Of a stretch of DNA of 64,000 nt, positions 63,097 to 64,000 are shown one piece after another. Position numbers and translations under genes: made by a program. Source of the DNA: Enhydrobacter aerosaccus (GTDB taxonomy: Bacteria > Pseudomonadota > Alphaproteobacteria > Reyranellales > Reyranellaceae); the NCBI GenBank assembly GCA_903832005.1, contig CAIKZO010000015.1, positions 1-64,000 on the forward strand, in the 5' to 3' direction. Position 1 is the first letter of the stretch; every line of letters starts with the position of its first letter. A model generated the notes under the pieces. It made no database searches. It saw only the letters and a list, made by a program, of their open reading frames with translations, and was not told where the DNA came from.

Positions 63097-63987
63097 ATGC
63101 CCGCCAATCTTAGTGTCCAGCCGATCGATGCCACCTTCGGCGCCGTGATCAGCGGCGTGAAACTCGCCAGCGTCGACGACGCCACCCTGGCCGAACTGAG
63201 GAAGCTCTGGCTGGAATACGGCCTGCTCGTCTTTCCCGGCCAGTTCCTCGCCAACGCCGAGCAGATCGCCTTCGCCAAGCGCCTCGGCCCGCTCGAATTC
63301 GAGATGTCCGCCCTAAGCAACGTCAAGGAAGACGGCACCTTGCGCCTCGAGAAGGACAACGACGACCGCATGAAGGTGCTGAAAGGCAACATGGGCTGGC
63401 ACATGGACTCGACCTACATGCCGGTCCAGGCCAAGGGCGCCGTGTTCTCCGCCGAGGAAGTGCCGACGATCGGCGGCCACACCGGCTTCTGCGACATGCG
63501 CGCGGCCTACGATGCGCTCGACGAAGCCACCCGCGCCAAGTGCGAGAAGCTCACCGCCTATCACTCGCTGCACTACAGCCAGGCCAAGGCCGGTCACGAC
63601 TCCAGCAAGCCGGCCGACGGCAGCTACAACGGCTATGGCTTCCACGACGGCCCGGTGCCGCTGCGCTCGCTGGTCAAGACGCATCCCGAGACCGGCCGCA
63701 AGAACCTCGTGGTCGGCCGCCACGCCCATAATGTGCCGGGCATGGACAAGGACGAGTCCGAGCGCTTCCTCCAGAGCCTCACCGACTTCGCGACCAGCGA
63801 TCCCCGCCGCGTCTATCACCACGACTGGAAGCCCGGCGACGCCGTGCTGTGGGACAACCGCCGCCTGATGCACCGCGCCACGCCGTGGGACTACACGCAG
63901 CGCCGCATCATGTGGCACAGCCGCCTCGCCGGCGATCCCGCGAGCGAAACCGCGCTGAACCAGAACGCCAGCGCTGCGGCAAGCTAG
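63097..63987 (+). CDS. TauD/TfdA family 2-oxoglutarate dioxygenase
   Basis: A 296-aa Fe(II)/2-oxoglutarate oxygenase from the ATG at 63097, with GGAGGAG upstream. His102/Asp104 in MGWHMDSTYMPV and the distal His in WDNRRLMHRATPW form the facial triad, and RQ-type arginine in TQRRIMWHSRL binds 2-oxoglutarate. SLVKTHPETGRKNLVVG is the central conserved segment. An in-frame ATG at 63061 is less likely. The shared leader with the TctC gene suggests joint control, perhaps uptake and oxidation of one compound. Confidence 0.92.
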   Translation: MPANLSVQPIDATFGAVISGVKLASVDDATLAELRKLWLEYGLLVFPGQFLANAEQIAFAKRLGPLEFEMSALSNVKEDGTLRLEKDNDDRMKVLKGNMGWHMDSTYMPVQAKGAVFSAEEVPTIGGHTGFCDMRAAYDALDEATRAKCEKLTAYHSLHYSQAKAGHDSSKPADGSYNGYGFHDGPVPLRSLVKTHPETGRKNLVVGRHAHNVPGMDKDESERFLQSLTDFATSDPRRVYHHDWKPGDAVLWDNRRLMHRATPWDYTQRRIMWHSRLAGDPASETALNQNASAAAS

Positions 63988-64000
63988 GGAGACGACGAGA

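Overview
The window is GC-rich and densely coded, with many 4-bp ATGA/GTGA stop-start overlaps. It reads as part of the chromosome of an alphaproteobacterium. Supporting points are the nrdR-rib-nusB-thiL gene order, a Mg-type HemB signature, a ribBX-type ribB, a membrane pyrophosphatase and several amino-acid and acyl-CoA catabolic operons. A Reyranella/Rhodospirillales-like host is my guess only. I see no rRNA, tRNA, CRISPR array, insertion sequence or phage genes, and no gap between genes exceeds about 300 bp.

Layout. (1) 1-9151, minus strand: the start of hppA, an MFS transporter, and a long co-directional run rpiB-glyA-nrdR-ribD-ribE-ribB(X)-ribH-nusB-thiL (C1 and pentose metabolism, riboflavin synthesis, antitermination, thiamine). 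(2) 9247-14697, minus: a complete branched-chain amino-acid-type ABC operon livH-M-G-F, a small membrane protein and a binding protein, closed by a strong terminator and preceded by an inverted repeat. (3) 14747-16242, minus: a PadR regulator, a membrane protein and a ferric-reductase-like haem membrane protein, with a 21-bp dyad at the padR start. (4) 16281-19703, plus: a flavoprotein of the thioredoxin-reductase type, a selenoprotein whose in-frame UGA lies in a UGSC motif and is followed by a good bacterial SECIS hairpin, and two paralogous proteins of unknown function. This is the most notable locus. (5) 20179-30234: a seven-gene catabolic operon (minus) divergent from a three-gene NMT1/SsuA-type ABC importer (plus), together an uncharacterised uptake and degradation system. 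(6) 30308-39555: glutaryl-CoA dehydrogenase, a TauE-type permease, GSTs, CorA, MaoC, HAD and a valine-degradation operon. (7) 39608-55935: hemB-nudix, two tandem YheT-type hydrolases, an EamA-CaiB-penicillin acylase run, a TauD dioxygenase, an enoyl-CoA hydratase, mepA-ltrA, an ABC exporter, an aminotransferase, a small lipoprotein, a MORN-repeat protein and an NnrU protein. (8) 55987-61845, plus: a secreted small protein, then a pentose-phosphate operon gnd-zwf-HAD-pgl-rpiA-ppgK. (9) 61856-63987: an unreported-size 50-aa membrane peptide, a TctC binding protein and a divergent TauD dioxygenase.

How they work together. The PPP operon takes glucose (ppgK), oxidises glucose-6-phosphate (zwf, pgl, gnd) and interconverts pentose phosphates (rpiA), whose ribulose-5-phosphate also feeds the rib genes at the other end of the window. 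In the selenoprotein locus the flavoprotein could supply electrons through its CxxC to the Sec-Gly-Ser-Cys centre, and the two paralogs could be substrate-handling partners. That part is inference: no sel genes are in this window and they must lie elsewhere if the UGA is decoded.
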